NCBI RefSeq assembly: GCF_042477335.2
Contig: NC_091255.1
Location: 27,630,501 to 27,694,500 of the forward strand
DNA from: Ovis canadensis
Taxonomy: Eukaryota; Chordata; Mammalia; Artiodactyla; Bovidae
Direction of reading: 5' to 3'
Length of the DNA stretch: 64,000 nucleotides
Shown here piece after piece: positions 1 through 13,700 of the stretch. Every line of letters starts with the position of its first letter. The stretch's first letter is position 1. A program made the position numbers and the translations under genes. The notes beneath the pieces were generated by a model. The model had not been told where the DNA came from. It did not search any database and was given only the letters and a program-made list of their open reading frames with translations.

Positions 1-584
1 GGCGGGAGAGGGGGCATAAACTCCACACTTCCAGTTTAGTAAGTCTTGCTACTTGGTTCTTGGCCTCAGGTCAAATCACAGTTCAAAGGAACTCATTTGA
101 GAGTTCCAAAATCTGTTTGTAATCTCAGCACATCAGGGAGTGATCAGCCCTCTCTTTGAAGAATAAGGAAGCATCAGGCAAAGCATTGTTAGAAGAAGGG
201 ACTGTTTTAAGGTGGGCTTTGAAGGATGAATAGAAGTTTACCAGGTGGGCTAAGGAGGTAAGAGAATTCTGGGTCAAGAAAGCACCTTGAATAAAGGCAG
301 AGAGGAATGGCAGGACTTTTCTGGAGACTGTAAGGAGTTCTGAAGTTTAAGGTTAGCACATAAGGAATCGGGAAATGGGGCCAGGGCATGGTACATACAG
401 AGAAGTGGCTTGTGGTATTTAGAGAGGAGAATGAAGGAAGAATGTAGATTCTATATAAATTCAATCCTTTTCCTAGGATTGAGGTTTCTGGTAAGAAAGA
501 AGGGCAAGGATAGTGAACAGTAGGGTGAGCAGAGTCTGTTCCCTGCTATCGAGCTACTCCCACTTTACCTGGATGGACCTGAAG

Positions 585-690
585 CCTGTTGCCAGTTCAC
601 TTTGTCCTTGCATTGCTGTGTGACCTGAAGCAAGGTGCTTGCCCTTTCTGGGCCTCATTTTTATCTTCCAGGTCTCTCTGTGCAATCAGG
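585..690 (-). repeat. MIR SINE remnant
   Basis: Degenerate MIR core: CTGTGTGACCTGAAGCAAGG followed by TGCCCTTTCTGGGCCTCATTTT, the usual reverse-strand MIR pattern. Confidence 0.55.
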
Positions 691-1307
691 ATTACTCTCA
701 AAATCTGAACTAGAGTGTGTAGTAAAAAGCATTCGGGCTCCCGCCAGACTATAAGTGATAGGTCTCATGTGTGTCTGTTGGATAAATTGTGGTTAGAAGA
801 GAACCACAGGAAAATGCAAAGGAGATGTCAGACCTTTCTTACCAGTCTAGGTGTTTGGGGGCTCCTGGCCATGTGGCTTTAAATCAGGGGCCTCCACCTC
901 CTGTTCAAGTAATGCCTTTGATGCAGAGAGCACAGGATAACCTCTGAACCCCCAGCTCTCCTGTAGTCGCAGTGTGAAGTTGGAGAACCCCAATTGTCAG
1001 CCCATTTGTTCAATGAGAACTCTGAGAGGATTCAGCAGGCAGAGCCAAACCAAGAATCTAAATCCCGCTCTTTCCATTCCCTTCGCTCTGATCCTCAGAC
1101 AACGTGGCCTATGCAAGAAGGTAGCAGGAGGGGCCTCCCTGGGATCCTTGGATAATGGAAATATTTTCCTTCTAATTCATCTCTCTCAAGTTCAGATTTG
1201 TCTCAAGCTTTCTGAATGTGGGTAGAGGGTCTCCTTTTGTTTAGAAAAGAGAAATAGATGTATGACCTACAGCAAGTTAAAAATGGGTGAAATTAAACTT
1301 GTTTGCA

Positions 1308-1465
1308 CCTAGATGGGTGGCATGGGGTGGGATGTAGGAGGGAGATTCAAGAGGAAGGGGAACATTGGTTGATTCAGGTTGATTCATGTACATGTATGGC
1401 AGAAACCAATTCAACATTGTAAAGCAATTATCCTCCAATTAAATTAAAAAACAAAACAAAACCCT
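1308..1465 (+). repeat. L1 3' end fragment
   Basis: Ends with the ruminant L1 3' UTR signature: TATGGCAGAAACCAA, then ACATTGTAAAGCAATTATCC, then CTCCAATTAAA and an A-rich tail. Confidence 0.75.
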
Positions 1466-1708
1466 GCTTTGCTGTGAAGATGAGGCAGATGACAGTGGGA
1501 ACATGGCCATGCTCAATGGATACTAGCTGCTAGTACTATTAACAAGATGCTGTCCACTCTAAAGCTAACGTCTGTTGAGACGTTTGTGGGAATTGAGGCA
1601 GTCAGGGTTGAGTGCTGCACAGAACGGCCAGGCAGTGCTTCCGAGCCCCTGTGTATGTCCTGGGGCCCATGTGGCCCCTCCGTGCACTGACCCTGCCTTC
1701 TCCACCAG

Positions 1709-1770
1709 GTTCAAGTGTCATAACAAGTGTACAAAAGAAGCCCCTGCCTGTAGAATATCCTTCCTTCCAC
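1709..1770 (+). CDS. KSR1: KSR1 exon: second half of C1 (cysteine-rich) domain
   Basis: A 62-base exon between a tctccaccag acceptor and a GTGAGT donor. It opens with one base finishing a codon, then reads [14 protein letters not shown] and on to SFLP. The Cys and His residues are the last zinc ligands of the C1 domain that recruits KSR1 to membranes. Human KSR1 has Leu where the first residue here is Phe. Confidence 0.95.
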
Positions 1771-4700
1771 GTGAGTGTCCTGCCCTTCTCCCCTCTACCT
1801 TCGGGATTTGGGGTGCATCTTTCTTGATCCTGTTCACTGCTGATGGTTACAACCCCCTCTCTTTTTAAACAGTCCCCAAGCTTCGGAGGACAGAATCCGT
1901 GCCCTCGGACATCAACAATCCGGTGGACAGAGCCGCTGAACCCCATTTTGGAACACTCCCTAAAGCACTGACAAAGAAGGTACCATGTCAGGAGAACCCT
2001 CGCCCAGGGTCCCTTTCTGTGACACACGCCCAGTAAGGAAGTGTGATGCTGCAACCCGGTTGCACGGCCAGAGGGTAGCCTGCGGGGACCTCATGTTTAG
2101 CCATTGCGTAGGTTTCACATTTGTGTGCAAACCATAGTTATGTGACAATACCCACCGCCCGCATTTTTTAATCAGTTGATTTTTGGCTGCAGTGGGTCTG
2201 CATTGCTATGTGGAGACTATCTCAAGTTGCGTTGAGCCAGAGCCGCTCTGTGGTCGTGGAGCGTGCTCAGGCTTCTCGTGGCGGGGGCTTCTCCTGTTGT
2301 GGAGCAGGGCTCTAGAGCTCACGGGCTTCGGTTGTACTTCAGTGTCAGGAACAGAACTTTCTCCACAGATAACTCATCTGATCCCCACGATGGTTCTAAA
2401 AGTCACATGCTGATGTCACTGCCCTCTTTTTTATTTTTTTTTGGCTACACTGTGACTTGTGGGATCTTCGTTCCCAAACTGGGGATCGAACCTGTGCCCT
2501 CAACAGTGAAAGTACAGAGTCCTAACCACTGTACCACCAGGGATTTTTAGAGATGAAGAAACTGCGTGCGAGGTTCCCTGTGGGTGAGAGCCAGGCCCGG
2601 AGCGCGTGGGTGCTGTGGAAGGCAGGGCTGTGGGGCCGTGCTCCAGCCGGGCCCCTGATGCCTGCCTTGGCAGCAAGGAAATGTGTCTATGGAACGCTGA
2701 GCGAATGAGCAACCCCATGAGGCAGCAGCTGTGAGGCCCCGCTTATGTAGACAACACACCATGTGGCTGAGAAGCGTGGGCCGATTCGTCCAGGGTCACA
2801 CAGCCGCTGACTCTGGGCTGGGGTTCATCCTGCCTCAAACAAACCCCCTGCCCTTGCTGGCCTGGCCTGATTGGGATGAGGGGTCTGGGACGTGGTGTGT
2901 GAGGGGACAGAGTGGGGGTGCAGGGGGTGCAGCCACCTCCCCCTTTAGCTTGACAACAGGCGGTGTTGGCCATCACTGGACAGTGAGACCCACTGCGTGG
3001 CTTTGGTGGTTTCCAGAATCGCCCCCGCATCCCAGAGCCTTGAGGGCCTGCCAGAGAGAAACCGGTTCAGCTTAGCTTTTTTAACCCAGGTTAGCCCCGA
3101 CTTTTTTTGAACAGAACTGCCTGCCCCACCCCCTGAGGAACTGGCGTTTGGTCCAGGAGACACTGGTCAGGCCCATGGTCCCCCAGGCATGGACTCGGTT
3201 CCCTGGTGACCCTCCCTCAGGGGATCCTCTGGCCTTGCTAGAGTGGCCCAACTGGCAGATCCACCTGCTGAGTGGTGGGAGCACTTATTAGGCACCCACT
3301 GTGTGTGTGTGCCCAGTCACTCAGTCATGTCTGACCCTTTGCAAACCCCATGGACTGCAGCTCACCGGGCTCCTCTGTCCATGGGATTTTCCAGGCAAGA
3401 ATCCTGGAGTGGGATGCCGTTTCCTCCTCCAAGGGATCTTCCCGACCCAGAGATTGAACTCTATCTCCTACAGTGGCAGGCAGATTCCTTTACCACTGAG
3501 TCATCTGGAAGCCCCACCCATTGTGAACCACCCACTAAAACAAATACTTGTCAGAGGCTGAATTTAATTCATTAAAGGACCCTACTCTGTGGTCAGCCAA
3601 GAGCTAGGCCCTGGGTGTGTGACAAGATGTGGCTCTTGCTTTCCTGGGACACATACAGTGTGGTGGAGAGAGTCTTCAGAAAACCACCCCTGCAGCTGGC
3701 AAACCATAGTTCAAGTGCCCTAATGAAAAGTTCTCAGGGCCCTGGGAGGATAAAAGTGGGGTGGGGGTAGCCTGGCTTCCACCAGGGCTGTGGGAGGACT
3801 TCTGGGAGGAAAGGATGCTTGAGCTGAAATCAGAAAGATGAGAGGAGCCCTCCAGGGGTCAGGCGTTGAGGTGCAGGTTTCCCTGTGCCGTCCTTCCCTC
3901 TAACATTACACCCATAAGCGCCAGGGCACCCTGGCTGACCTCCTCCTTTCCAGGTGGGGAGGGGTGGGCTGGCTGGGCTGGGTGGTCCCTGCCACTCCCC
4001 GTGTCTTTGGTCCTGCAGGAGCATCCTCCAGCCATGAACCACCTGGACTCCAGCAGCAACCCGTCCTCCACTACATCCTCCACGCCCTCCTCGCCTGCGC
4101 CCTTCCCAGCGTCATCCAACCCATCCAGTGCCACCACGCCCCCCAACCCCTCGCCTGGCCAGCGGGATGGCAGGTTCAACTTCCCAGGTACCACACCTTG
4201 GGGCTTTCTCGGGCCTGAGGGATGGGGTTGCATGTCCCTTCTCTGCCCATCATCCTGGCTGACTCAAGGCCAAACCGTCTCTACTGCTAAAAGCAGTAGT
4301 TGAACACTGAATGTATCACCATATTTAAACCTGCTGTGATTGTGCCCATTTTACAGATGGGGACACTGAGTTTCAGAGGGAGTAAGTGGCTTGCCCCCAG
4401 CTGTAAGCAGCAGAGCCGCGATCAAAGCCAAGTCTGTCTGATGTAAAGCCTGGGTTCTTGACCTAGTCCCCAGGCTGCCCCCCTGTGTGTGGGATGGCTT
4501 CTTGGGGGCATTGTTCACTCACTCGGGGCTCCTGGGCTCCTGAGAAGCAGGGCAGGCCGCACTGAGACCTGGGGCAAGCCCAGAAGGCCAGGGCAAAGGA
4601 ATCCGGGGCCCTGTGGCTTACCTGCTCTGGGTCTGGACAAGCTGCTTAAGGGGGCACTTCTGTTCTTTTTTCTATAAAACAAGAGACCATGTGAGGCTGG

Positions 4701-7700
4701 AGTTAGGTTATCCCCACTGTGTGGGTGAGGCCACAGAGTCCACCCAAGGGTGTGTGCCAGAGCTGAGCCGACCTCTGAGCACGGTCCCGGCTGCCCTGGG
4801 TCTACAGGGGCAGGGCTCCTGCCACTCGGCCAGGCCTGGCGTGTCCCACCTCCCCACGGGGCGGAACAAAGCCCACTGGCCCCCTTCAGGACTGAGCCCC
4901 AGCCCTGGGCTCCCAGGCAGCCCCTTGAAACCGGTCTCGGCCCTCAGTGTGTTTCAAGCTCAGGGAAGGAGGGCAGCCCCAGTTTGCTCCGGGCCCAGTC
5001 AGGCTGGCTGCCAGCTTCAGCCTGTGGACTCCAGGCCCGGCCCCACCTGTCACCGGTCCCCAGGGCTCCAGGCCGAGGAGAACAAAGGCATGGCTTTCCC
5101 TGTGCCAGGGGACCTCCGGCTGGGCAACCTCTCTAGCTTCATCTCCCCAGGTTCCCAGGACTTCTTTTGGGGGGCGGTGGTGAGACTTTTTTAGGACTCT
5201 TGCTTCTTTTTTGCCTTAACGTGCATGTGGCTGGCTATCTCCCAACACTAATGCATCGTTCCAAGCCTGCGCCTCCCTCCTCCGACCCAGCGATGGCCAC
5301 GTGATTACACTCCTCTGTTCTGCTCTGTCATTGTGATGCCCTGGAACCGGGCCTTTTGCTGAACCTTCTAGTCTGAAAGGAAAGAAAAGGCTTTTTCTGA
5401 AAGGAAGAGCCTGTTTGAGAAACAAGAGTCACTGAAAAAGTCCTTTGTGTGACATCAGCCGGAGCTTCTTAGCTTCCCTGATGTCCCAGGCTGGGCCGGC
5501 ATTGTACCCTGCACGGAGCCCTCTCTGGTCATGGGCTGGCTGGGCTGGCAGTTAATGTGGGGTGGCACCTCTTCCCATAGTCCACCCGCTCCATACTGTG
5601 CGGGAGCATTTCTGGGTACGTCTGAGGCTAACCTGGGAGAAAGGTTTTTTTTTGGATGGTGATATTGAATGGCAGAAGCCTCGGTACCTCCAGGTGTGAA
5701 CGTGGGCTGGTGGATTTTCCCTTCTCCCGCACACAGCATTGTTCACTGTTTTCAGAATCTTGGTTTTTCTCCCTGTTATATTTTGCCCTCCTGGGCTCAT
5801 GTGCAGTTCACGGAGGAGAAGGGGGTCTGGGAGGTGAATGGAATTGGCTGCAGCAGGGTGGCTCCCAAGCCTGGGTCTCGGAACCCCAGTCCTGCAGTGC
5901 AAGAGCCCTTACTCCCGGGGGCTCCTGCCGGCACCCACTCTCTCCCAGCTCGTTTCCTCCTTCCTGCATGGAGCGCCTCGTCCTGGCCAGGCCTACCTGG
6001 GACAGGGCAGGTGGGGCAGGGGCGCCCCAGCCCTGTAACCAGCCCCTCTCCCCCCAGCCCCTGCCTCTGTCCCCTCTCCCTGCGCTGCCTTTGCTCTTCT
6101 GTGTGTGACTCACCTCCTCTTCTGTTTAAAGCTGCCCACTTCATTCATCATAGACAGCAGTTTATCTTCCCAGGTGAGTCCTTTGCATGGTTCCACTAAC
6201 TGTCCCTTGCCAAGACCCCCTCTGCCCAGCCTGAGGACCTGTGTGTCACACCCATCTACTTTGAGAGCTGACTGTCTGTTGAGGGTGGGCAAGGGGGCAG
6301 AGTGAGTAGCCTTGAAGCCAGCCCTTCACAGGATCAGTACCTTACCGCGAGGACCCTTGGCATCCACCCTCCCCCGCCTCTTTGCAGAGGCTGCAAGCAA
6401 CTTGTCCAGGGTCACAGCCAGGAGGTGGCGGAAACCCAGTTTGCAGAATAAGGGGAGAGGACCTTTTGCTGATGCCTTTTACGCATCTGACAAGATATCA
6501 TCTTCTACATAATGGCAAGGAAACTACTACCCTTTCTTAAAGAAGACCTTGCCAGTTTGGGAAGGTCTGCTGCTAAGTCACTTCAGTCATGTTCGACTCT
6601 GTGCGATCCCATAGACGGCAACTCACCAGACTCCTCTGTCCCTGGGATTCTCCAGGCAAGGACACTGGAGTGGGTTGCCATTTCCTTCTCCAAATGCATG
6701 AAAGTGAAAAATGAAAGTGAAGTCACTGAGTCGTGTCCAACTCTCAGCGACCCCATGGACTGCAGCCCACCAGGCTCCTCCATCCATGGGATTTTCCAGG
6801 CAAGAGTATTGGAGTGGGGTGCCATTGCCTTCTCCGGGAAGGTCTGCAGACTTCATTTATTTGGCGGGTGTCTCCTTCCAGAGCCTTGCCGCACAGCGCC
6901 ATCTGCTGGCCATTGTTGGAAATGCCTGCGGTGCAGAAAGTTGAAAGAAAATTTTGTCAGACGTCCTCATTAATTTCCTTCCACAGAAATTGTTTTGCAC
7001 ACCTACTATGTGCCAGCCTTTGCATGTGTGACCATATTCCTGCCCCTAAGGAGGTCATACTCTTTAGTATTTATTTCTCTAATTGGAGGTGACAAGCAAT
7101 AGTATGAGTAATCTGTGACTTTAATTCTGAGTTTAGTCATATGAAGGTTCTATGTGCTTCAGATGAAGACTGTAGTTAATTGTTTTTCCCTGGATTAAAC
7201 AGGCCTGTCTTGAAGTCATGGTATTTTGGTAATTCCAGGCCTTTCTATTCCCCATCCCAGCTCCATTAGGGGAGTGACTAAGAGCACTTGTTAGCTCTTA
7301 TAGGTGGTTTCTCAGGTTGTGCAGGCTGGTTGGGGGTAGATCCAGGCTCCCTGAGCTGCCTCTGTGGTTCCCCTCCAAGAGCCTGCCTGGTTACTGCTCT
7401 AGGGTGACATACGGGGGAGTACCCTTGAAAGCTTTGGGAGGACGTGGCTTTTCTTCTAGAAGGGTCCATCTTGCTCTGAAGATGTCAGGGGGGAGAGGAA
7501 GGAAATACAGTTCCATTAAAACAGATACGGACACATATGGAGCAGAATACAGATTACACTCTTAATATTTAAGGAAAAGTGTGAAGCTTCAGAGACATTT
7601 TGCCTCCCCCTAACTTGGGGTGCTGTTTCTCCCCAGACTCCCATCTACCCTGTGTCACCCTGCCTCTGTGCGTGTGTTTTTCTTCTGTGGAAACATTTGA

Positions 7701-10700
7701 GCAGTGTTGGGTGGGTAGAAACATCAGGCTGCCTTTGACAGTCTGCAGACATAAGGTAGTGGTGTCTGGGGGAGCCTTGGCAGAGACTTCTGGGGTTTAG
7801 GATTCCCCAGAAATTGCACACAGGATGTTGGGTACATGTGTGCCTTTCTCTGATAAGAAGGTCCACGACCTCTATCAGACTCTCTCAGAGGTCTTCTGGG
7901 ACTTCTGTGAGGTCCCAGAAATATTGAGAGGGCTTCCCAGATGGTACTTGCGGTAAAGAATCTGCCTGCCAATGCAGGAGACACTGGTTTGATCCCTGGA
8001 TCGAGAAGATTCTCTGGAGGAGGAAATAGCAATCCACCTCACTATTCTTGCCTGGGAAATCCCATGGACAGAAGAGCTGGTGGGCTGCAGTGCATGAGGT
8101 CACAAAGAGTCAGACACGACTGAACACGCAGGCAGAGATGTCGAGAAAGCCTCAGGAATAGCCTTGCAGAGAGCCCAGAGGGAGGTGACGGAGATTTGCT
8201 GGCTGATGGGAATTCTCTTTGTTCCAGCAGACAGGGGGAGGCCCTGATTAGCTCCAACCACCGCCACCTCCAATCTCTTCTTTTGCTGCAAGAGGGGGTG
8301 AGGGGCCCACCCAGCCCTGAGGCAGCCAGCCTCTCTGAGCAGGGAGCAGAGAGAGCAGAAAGCAGCCAGCTGCAGGAGCAGCCATGGGGAGAGGGGAGAG
8401 TGGGCCTGTGCCGCGCTGGCTCCACCCTGCGGTGACCATCTGCCCAGTGTTCTCCGGATGGGGGCCTTTTGGTGCTGAAACAGGCGTCAGCGCCAGCTGC
8501 CCGATCCCGGGGTCCCTGATGTGGGGACTGTGCATTTGTCTCCCCAGAGGGCTGCTCTGCCAGCCACCAAAGCTGGAAGCTGAGGGGATGGGGCCTCTGG
8601 CTCCCACCCGAAGCGCCCGGCATCCATGCCAGGCACCCAGTGTCACCAACGAGCCACCTGTGAGTCTGGCCTTTGGCCTCTGCTGGCCCAAGGGTCTTGC
8701 CACCTTCAAGGGTTGTTGCAGCCAGCAGCTCCTGCCTCAGAGGCGAGGAGGAGGGTCCAGCCCACACGTCCAGTCAATAGGGGCCCAGTTGCTTTTACCA
8801 CTTGCTTGTAGGGGGCCTCAGGGCGATGGTGACAACTGAGAAGTCTCAGCTTCCACGCTGCCTGGAATCCCTGCCCAGGGCAGAGCCATGTGGAAAAACC
8901 AAGTGCTGCGGAGGCTGCGTCTGCACTCCGTTTTAGGGAAAGCACATGGAAGTGGCCCCGAGGGCCCGCGTGCGACCCACGGAGGGGCCGCTGGGGAAGC
9001 ACCTCTGCCCTGTGTCTCCGGGGGCAGTGGGAATGGGCCTCATGCCTTGTTTTTTTTTTTTCCTTTTTCTCCAGACATTTCGGCATTTCCACAGGCAGCA
9101 CCGTTTGCCGATGGAGCAGACAGTTCCCGGTAGGCATCGTGCGCTTTCTCCTCCTTGGGGACTTGTTAAAGCTGGACCCATATCCCTGACCACCTCCTTC
9201 ATCTACCTTTATTAATATTTTTTTAACATTTTATTTTATATTGGAGTATGGGCGATGGACAGTGTTGTGATAGTTTCAGGTGGACAGCAATGGGACTCAG
9301 CCATACGTATTCCGTGTATCCATTCTCCCCTCGCCCCAATCTCCCCTCCCATCCAGGCTGCCACATAACCCTGAGCAGAGTTCCCTGAGCTCTATAGCAG
9401 GACCGTATTCTGCCTCCACATTTAAATCTCTGACCCTCTAATTTCAGACCTTACCATGGACCTGGGCAGTCAGATGGAGCACTCCCTGGGCTAATTCTCC
9501 CTGTGATCCAGTGAACTCAGCCACAGGGTTTTATTTGCCTCCTATCATGGCAGTCAGCATTGGGTGGGGCTGCCTGTGCAACAGGAGCTGTCTAGAGACC
9601 CAGGAGGGCTGGGCAAAGGGCACCCAGCCTTAGAGAACCCTAATAATACAGCTCCTTGGGCGTCAAGGAGCCCTTTCTCGGTCAGGCCACGCCGAGCGCT
9701 TGACTCACCTTGCTTTGTAGAGTTGTCAGCCAGGTGTAAAGTAGGTGTCATCCTTGACATCCAGATGAGGGGATCAGCTCAGAGAGGTTAAGAAGCTGCA
9801 TTAAGTCACACAGCTTAGGGAGTAACGGAAGCAGTCAAGTAGAATTCCAAATCCTGTGCCTGCGCTCGGAACCCCATACTAGTTGTGAGATTTGAAAGGT
9901 CGCTGATGGTCACTGTCTACCCCTCAGCCCCCACCACCCTCAAGTTCAGCCTGGGGAAGGCCAAGGCCAGAGAAGGGAAGTAGGGTCTGGCCTTCGGCCT
10001 GCTGTTTCCACAGCATCCAGACTGCCTTCCCCGTGGCCAAGTGGGTCAAAGGAAGGGCCCAGGCCTGGCACCCCGTTCTCAGACCTCACATGGGGAGTCC
10101 CCTGCCCTGTCCCAAGTGGCCCGGCCTCGGGATCTCTTTGACAAACCCTGCCTTACTCTTAGGCTTGACGACCAGCCCAAAGCAGATGTGTCGGAAGATC
10201 AGGAAGTGGAGGTGAGTGATGGCGACACGCGAGCCGTAGACGGAGCATCTCTTTCCTCTCTCCTTGGCTCAGTGCGTGGAGGTGTCTGGGAGCATGTGGG
10301 CACCCGGCTCTGGTGGGGGCTATCTCAGGTGCCCACCTGCTGCACCAGACGCAGGCAGTGTGCAAAGCAGCAAGAGCAGTGAGGGGTGCCACGAAGCAAG
10401 CTTCCTTTTGCTTTTCTGTTTTTTGAGGCTAAAGTAAGCTCTTCATTCCTGTGGTTTCCACCTCCAGCCAAAAGGCCTGGCCCCCAGCCCAGGAGACTCT
10501 CCCTCAGTCAGTCTGGGGTGGGGCCAGGCAGTTGGATGTTCCTGGGTGATTTTGATTGTAGCTGGGGCCAAGGACTGCTGCCTTGACCCTTGAACCAGTG
10601 TCACACGAACCTGGCAAGTGTGCTGGCTTATGGAGCCTCAGCAGACTGATTTACTCTTGCCCAGAGGAGTCACGGGCTTCCTGGGTGGTGCTAGTGGTAA

Positions 10701-13700
10701 AGACTCCACCTGCCAAAGCAGGAGATGCAAGAGACATGGGTTTGATCCTGGGTCAGGAAGATCCTGTGGAGTAGAATATGCCTGGAAAATTCCATGGGCA
10801 GAGGAGCCTAGTGGGCCCCAGACCATGGGGTCCCAAAGAGTTGGACAAGACTGTGCAACTAAGCACAACACAGCACACAGAGGAAAGTCTCAAACTCTGT
10901 GTTTAAACAAAAGCATAGGACTTTGTTGGTTTCCTAGTGGCTAAGACTCTGCACTCCCAATTCAGGGGGCCCAGGGTTGATCTCCGGTCAGGGGACTAGA
11001 TCCCACATGCTGCAACCAAGTGTCCGCATGTTACAACTAAAACTCCTGCATGCTGTAACTAAAAAAAGAACAGAAAAAAGATCCCACATGCTGCAACTAA
11101 GACCTGGTGCAGGAAAATAAATAAAGTGAATTAATATTTTTTAAAAAATAAAAGCATATCCAGAAAGGGTGTTAGTGTTCTTCCCCAGTGATTAGGTATT
11201 GCTCCTAGGAACAATGTCTTGGAACATTGGCGGGAAGAAGGGCCACGCTCCATAGTTGTGGATTAGGACGTTGAGACCGTGTGGTGCTGAGTGACCCATC
11301 CACTTCGCCCATGAAGTCTGCATAGAGCTGTGACTAGAGCCCAGGCCTCCTGACCCCAGGGCCCTCTGCTCCCCGACCTGGTGGGGGTCTTGGGGGAGGG
11401 AAGTCACCTGCCCCCAGGCCTGCTGCCCCTTCTATTCCCTCCTCCTCTCCTTCCAGGCCGAGGAGCCTGAGGCCAGCAAGTCAGAGGCCGAAGACGACGA
11501 GGACGAGGTGGACGACCTGCCGACCTCCCGCCGGCCCTGGCGGGGCCCCATCTCGCGCAAGGCCAGCCAGACCAGTGTGTACCTGCAGGAGTGGGACATC
11601 CCCTTCGAGCAGGTGGAGCTGGGCGAGCCCATCGGGCAGGGCCGCTGGGGCCGGGTGCACCGTGGCCGCTGGCACGGCGAGGTGGCCATCCGCCTGCTGG
11701 AGATGGACGGCCACAACCAGGACCACCTGAAGCTGTTCAAGAAGGAGGTGATGAACTACCGGCAGACGCGGCACGAGAACGTGGTGCTCTTCATGGGGGC
11801 CTGCATGAACCCGCCCCACCTGGCCATCATCACCAGGTAACTTGGCCCTGCCCTCCCAGGGGTGGCCTCCGCCCCCTCCCCTTTCCCTGGGGGCCTGGTT
11901 ATCTGTATGCTCCTGGAGGGCGTTTTCATGTAGAGAGGCACAAAGAAAAAAACCTGGGACTTCCCTGGCTGTCCAGGGGTTAGCACTTCGCCTCCAGTGC
12001 AGCAGGTGTGAGTTCCATAGCTGTTCGGGCAGCTAAGATCCCACATGCCTCAGGGCCAAAAAGACAAAGCCTGTTATACAGAGTGAAGTAAGTCAGAAAG
12101 AGAAAAACAGATATTGTCTATTAATGCATATCTATGGGATCAAGAAAAATGGTCCTGAGAACACTGGAGTGGGTTGCCATTTCCTTCTCCGATGCATGAA
12201 AGTGAAAAGTGAAAGTGAAGTCGCTCAGTCGTGTCCGACTCTTAGCAACCCCATGGACTGCAGTCTACCAGGTTCCTCCGTCCATGGGATTTTCCAGGCA
12301 GGAATACTGGAGTTGGGTGCCATTGCCTTCTCCGGACATATATACACTGTCATATGTAAAATGGATAGCTAATGGGAAGTTGCTATACAATACAGGGAGC
12401 TCAGCCAGATGCTCTGTGACAACCTAGAGGGAAGAGATGGAGTGGGGGTAGGAGGCAGGCTCAAGAAGGAGGGGATGTATGCATACTTATGGCTGATGCA
12501 CGTTGTTGTATGGCAGAAACCAACACAACATTGTAAAGCAGCGACCCTCCAATTAAACATAAATTTTAAGATACTGAAGCAATATTGTAACAAATTCAAT
12601 AAAGGCTTTAAAAATGGTCCACATTTTAAAAAAATCTTAAAAAAGAAGAAACCCCCCAAATGGGGTCTAATTTCCCCATCAAACAACCCCACTGACATTA
12701 ATAAATAAATTAATGAAAGGATACCTAAAGACAGAGAAAATTCAAATGTTCCAGAAAAGCGCAAAGTAAAAACTAATCTCCTCCCACCCTACCTGGGTGC
12801 TTCTGTAAACAAAGGTGGGTACTGTAAACAGTTCCTTATCATGCCTTCCATTTGAATCAGGGAGTTTGTATACACTCATGTTTTTAAGGGCTTCTCCGGT
12901 GGCGCTAGTTGTAAAGAGTCCAGCTACCAATGCAGGAGGTGCTCAGCATCCCTCAGACCCCAGCGTCGGTGCTGTCCATCACTCAGCCTTCCGTCTCTGT
13001 CTCATCTACCCAGTCCCAAGAGAGATCTGAGTCTGCTTAAAGGGAATGTGGCACTAGTGGTAAAGATCTGCCTGCCAATGCAGGAGACTTGAGACGTGGG
13101 TTCAGTTCCTGGGTCAGGAAGATCCCTGGGAGGAGGAAATGGCAGCCCACTCCAGTATTCTTGCCTGGAGATTCCCATGGACAGAGGAGCCTGGCGGACT
13201 ACAGTCCACAGGGTCAAAAAGAGTCAGACACGACTGAAGCTACTTAGCACATATAGTAAAAGAATAAAAGAACATTAACAAAACATTTAACGCGGCCGAG
13301 GGGGCTGGAACATGAAACAGTAACCATCAACCGATACTCCAGACCCTGAGGGTCGAGGAATCTTATCTCGTTGGAGACAGTTCCTAAAAACTAGCCCCTC
13401 CCTCAGATGGCTTAAGTCGGCTTCTCCCTGGAGCAGCAGCAAAGCCACCCATTTTCTCTAGGTCCTTCCTCACTCCAGGTTTTGCTTTAAATATTTATGT
13501 ATTTATTTGGCTGTGTGTGGTTTTAGTTGCAGCTCACAGGATCTTTCACTGTGGTATCCCGGCTTAGTTGCTTCATGGCCTGTGGGATTATTAGTTCTCT
13601 GATCAGGGATCGAACCTGAGTCCCCTGCATTGCAAGGCAGATTCTTAACCACTGAAGTCCCTCACCCCAGGTTTCAGGAGTCAGTACAGGTAGGGACTCC

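Larger units (their letters stand above)
1..1708 (+). other. KSR1 intron (3' part)
   Basis: Non-coding sequence upstream of the first exon seen. It holds a MIR remnant near 585-690 and an L1 3' end at 1308-1465; the rest is unique intronic DNA in which I see no gene. Confidence 0.85.
1980..4018 (+). other. KSR1 intron
   Basis: A 2.0-kb intron with two reverse-strand tRNA-derived SINE pieces, a MIR-like stretch around 2680-2840 and one Bov-A2. No gene is seen. Confidence 0.85.
6174..9074 (+). other. KSR1 intron
   Basis: A 2.9-kb intron with two Bov-A2-type insertions. A 241-residue reverse open frame (8042-8767) overlaps a SINE and has no recognisable fold; I reject it as a gene. Confidence 0.85.
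9130..10162 (+). other. KSR1 intron
   Basis: A 1.0-kb intron with an L1 3' end and a MIR; otherwise featureless. Confidence 0.85.
10212..11456 (+). other. KSR1 intron
   Basis: A 1.2-kb intron with two adjacent tRNA-derived SINEs; no gene is seen. Confidence 0.85.

Noticed and set aside
4613..6199. Several 150-190-residue open frames on the + strand between KSR1 exons
   Set aside because: Low-complexity Pro/Ser/Gly content, no domain, and they lie in introns of a well-defined gene. Only the 42-base exon at 6132 is supported.
7930..8000. tRNA genes at the heads of the SINEs
   Set aside because: The B-box-like GGTTYGATCCC motifs occur in every Bov-tA/Bov-A copy; they are tRNA-derived SINE heads without a full cloverleaf.
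8042..8767. A 241-residue open frame on the minus strand
   Set aside because: It overlaps a Bov-A SINE and a GC-rich intron, has no recognisable domain and no splice support; long chance frames are common in GC-rich mammalian DNA.
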